Origin: an uncultured Rickettsiales bacterium
Lineage (GTDB): Bacteria > Pseudomonadota > Alphaproteobacteria > Rickettsiales > Deianiraeaceae
NCBI GenBank assembly: GCA_946544555.1
Contig: CAMNMI010000054.1
Coordinates: 1 to 6,187, forward strand
DNA: 6,187 bases
Reading direction: 5' to 3'
Numbering within the stretch: position 1 is the stretch's first letter; each line of letters begins with the position of its first letter. Below the pieces are notes generated by a model, which was not told the DNA's origin, searched no databases, and saw only the letters and a program-made list of their open reading frames with translations. Both the position numbers and the translations under genes were made by a program. Of this stretch, positions 4,790-6,187 are shown piece after piece.

Positions 4790-6187
4790 TCACTGACCCA
4801 TGCCGGTCAATCCACTTACTACGTCGGCTAACATTCCCATGTCATTACAACTTTTATTGTTTATTGCTTGCAGTCCGTAATCTGAGGTTAGTTGTGCATT
4901 TATTTCAGCCACAACCTTCTCCATGTCGTGTGCACTTATGGCAACATCCTTGTATTTGGAAATGGCTACGGCGGGGTCCTCTGAGAAAGTATTCTGTGAC
5001 CTTACTTTAGCTTCGTATTCTAGTATTCCTTGTCTCATTATATTCCCTAAGGATTGGATTATGGAAGAGTACATCACTCGCGATTTATCCATAAATACTA
5101 TTTTCATTTGGCGCCTTATATCGTTATTCAGCTCAGGATCTCCGGTCTCTATTATGTCATCATCGATCATTTGGCCTAGTTTCTTCTGCAATTTCTTCAC
5201 TAGAGTAGTTGCGTGTCTCACCCCTTGGATTTCTCCTCTGGATAAACTGTGTTTCCTCAGACTTACAATCCTTATAGAATCTGTTAATATGCATAGCAGA
5301 TCCATGATCTTTACCCTCTTATAGTCTCCTATTTTCTTTAGTGGCTTTGTGATTTCGTCATCCCAGTTATGCATGGCTGTCTCTAAGCCGTTCAGCTCGG
5401 CGCCACTGATTGTGAAGGCTAGGTCCTTATGGAGCTCGGTCGGACTATACTCCACCCTTCGGGCGAGCTGAGTGTTGACCATGGTTATCAGGTTGTTCCG
5501 TATGCTATACAATTTGTTTAGTACTGGTTGCAGTGTTTGTTGATCGGCGGGCACCTCACCTCTCAACACTTGCCCAAGATAAGACAATTTCCCTAGTATC
5601 TCCTTGTCCTCATCATCGTAATCATCATTTCGCGAGCGACACCTTTTTATATAGCGGTATATCCTATACCCGTATATGCACTCCACAATGGCATCCGCTA
5701 AGCAGTTTACAGAGTATTCACCGTCGTAATAGCAGTATACCCCCTGTGCATGGAAAAAGGGGCCTTCGTGTTGGAGCAGTTGGACAGGCCATAGTGGGGT
5801 CGGGTTGGTGTAACAATGGAGCTGGGTACCTTGAAGTGTCTGACGTATGCTGTCGCGTAAGCGTGTCTGGACTTGCCAGGAATCATAGGGAGGTATGCTC
5901 GCTTCATCCCAGAGCTCTCCGTTAGGCCCTAGGGGCCGTGTGACCCCATCCTGTATCAAGTATGGTGGGGGCATCCCAATCTGGGGTTGGTGGTGCAAGT
6001 TTTGATATAGTTCTTCCACCTTCACTTCCCTTGTTACCTCGGTATTTGCGGGCTCCTGACTCCCTAAGTAACGTTTATATATGCTGCTGGCCTCCTCTCT
6101 CATAACCTTCCATAATTTAACCTTTGCTCTGTGACTTGCTCTTCCCCTAAGGGGTGGTTGGTTTACGGTCTCCCCGCCGCCCGTAAG
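4790..6187 (-). CDS. Large unidentified protein, 5' end beyond the window
   Basis: I do not recognise this protein. The frame from the stop at 4790-4792 is open to the last base of the window: above the first ATG (6103) there are 28 more sense codons with no stop, reading LTGGGETVNQPPLRGRASHR and on to KLWKV. The gene therefore spans at least 465 codons and ATG 6103 need not be its start; no well-spaced Shine-Dalgarno precedes it. Numbering from that Met, an N-terminal third rich in P, Q and aromatic residues contains PPPY (45-48) and IPPYDSW (70-76). A Cys/Tyr-rich stretch (97-146) is followed by a basic patch (148-158) and an acidic run (159-168). From about 170 to the end it looks largely alpha-helical and soluble. 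No signal peptide, membrane span or catalytic motif is evident. Codon use (many GGG, CCC, AGG, ATA) differs from the left-hand genes. A structural or virion protein of a virus or mobile element is possible but unproven. Confidence 0.72.
   Translation of the reverse strand, partial: LTGGGETVNQPPLRGRASHRAKVKLWKVMREEASSIYKRYLGSQEPANTEVTREVKVEELYQNLHHQPQIGMPPPYLIQDGVTRPLGPNGELWDEASIPPYDSWQVQTRLRDSIRQTLQGTQLHCYTNPTPLWPVQLLQHEGPFFHAQGVYCYYDGEYSVNCLADAIVECIYGYRIYRYIKRCRSRNDDYDDEDKEILGKLSYLGQVLRGEVPADQQTLQPVLNKLYSIRNNLITMVNTQLARRVEYSPTELHKDLAFTISGAELNGLETAMHNWDDEITKPLKKIGDYKRVKIMDLLCILTDSIRIVSLRKHSLSRGEIQGVRHATTLVKKLQKKLGQMIDDDIIETGDPELNNDIRRQMKIVFMDKSRVMYSSIIQSLGNIMRQGILEYEAKVRSQNTFSEDPAVAISKYKDVAISAHDMEKVVAEINAQLTSDYGLQAINNKSCNDMGMLADVVSGLTGMGQ

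Noticed and set aside
4923..5925. Plus-strand frames at 4923-5324 and 5533-5925
   Set aside because: They are shadows of the much longer minus-strand frame and show low-complexity Ser/Leu-rich translations.
4576..6149. Inverted repeat TAGGGGAAG (4576-4584) and CTTCCCCTA (6141-6149) as mobile-element ends
   Set aside because: It is only nine bases in G/C-rich context, lies inside the open frame at the right, and has no target duplication; chance is likely.

Overview
The window has two unlike parts. Positions 1 to about 4575 read as a piece of an AT-rich bacterial chromosome: a GC-rich repeat region, a GT11-type fucosyltransferase, a chromosomal-type ParB, and a divergently transcribed RecG helicase. 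The overall look (AT-rich coding DNA, weak Shine-Dalgarno signals, chromosomal ParB, GC-rich palindromic elements in the intergenic gaps) would fit a host-associated proteobacterium of the Rickettsiales or a similar group. That placement is an impression from protein style, not a demonstrated identity.

Positions 1-407 hold no convincing gene. They contain the right end of one GC-rich palindromic element (1-25), an A-rich spacer, a second, inverted, full-length copy (123-229), and two adjacent strong hairpins (279-336 and 338-394). A third copy of the element (2573-2665) lies in the gap between parB and recG. On the minus strand parB (1500-2519) is followed by the fucosyltransferase (408-1493), whose Shine-Dalgarno-like AGGAG lies in the last codons of parB, so the two are probably cotranscribed. 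No parA is in the window. recG (2713-4578) runs on the plus strand and carries nearly every helicase motif, but its frame stops exactly after motif VI (QLIGRVGRG), so the C-terminal translocation region is missing.

From about 4571-4580 onward the DNA changes character. It is richer in G+C, its codon choice differs (frequent GGG, CCC, AGG, ATA), and it carries none of the palindromic elements. It holds one long minus-strand frame (4790-6187) that stays open to the window edge (at least 465 codons) and that I cannot assign to a family. Behind it is the possible first 20 codons of a second minus-strand gene, cut at the same junction that truncates recG. The simplest reading is a join between unrelated DNAs: an assembly chimera, or a genuine insertion or rearrangement. 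The foreign block is the most novel content here, but whether it belongs to the same genome must be settled first. I see no rRNA, tRNA, CRISPR array or transposase.
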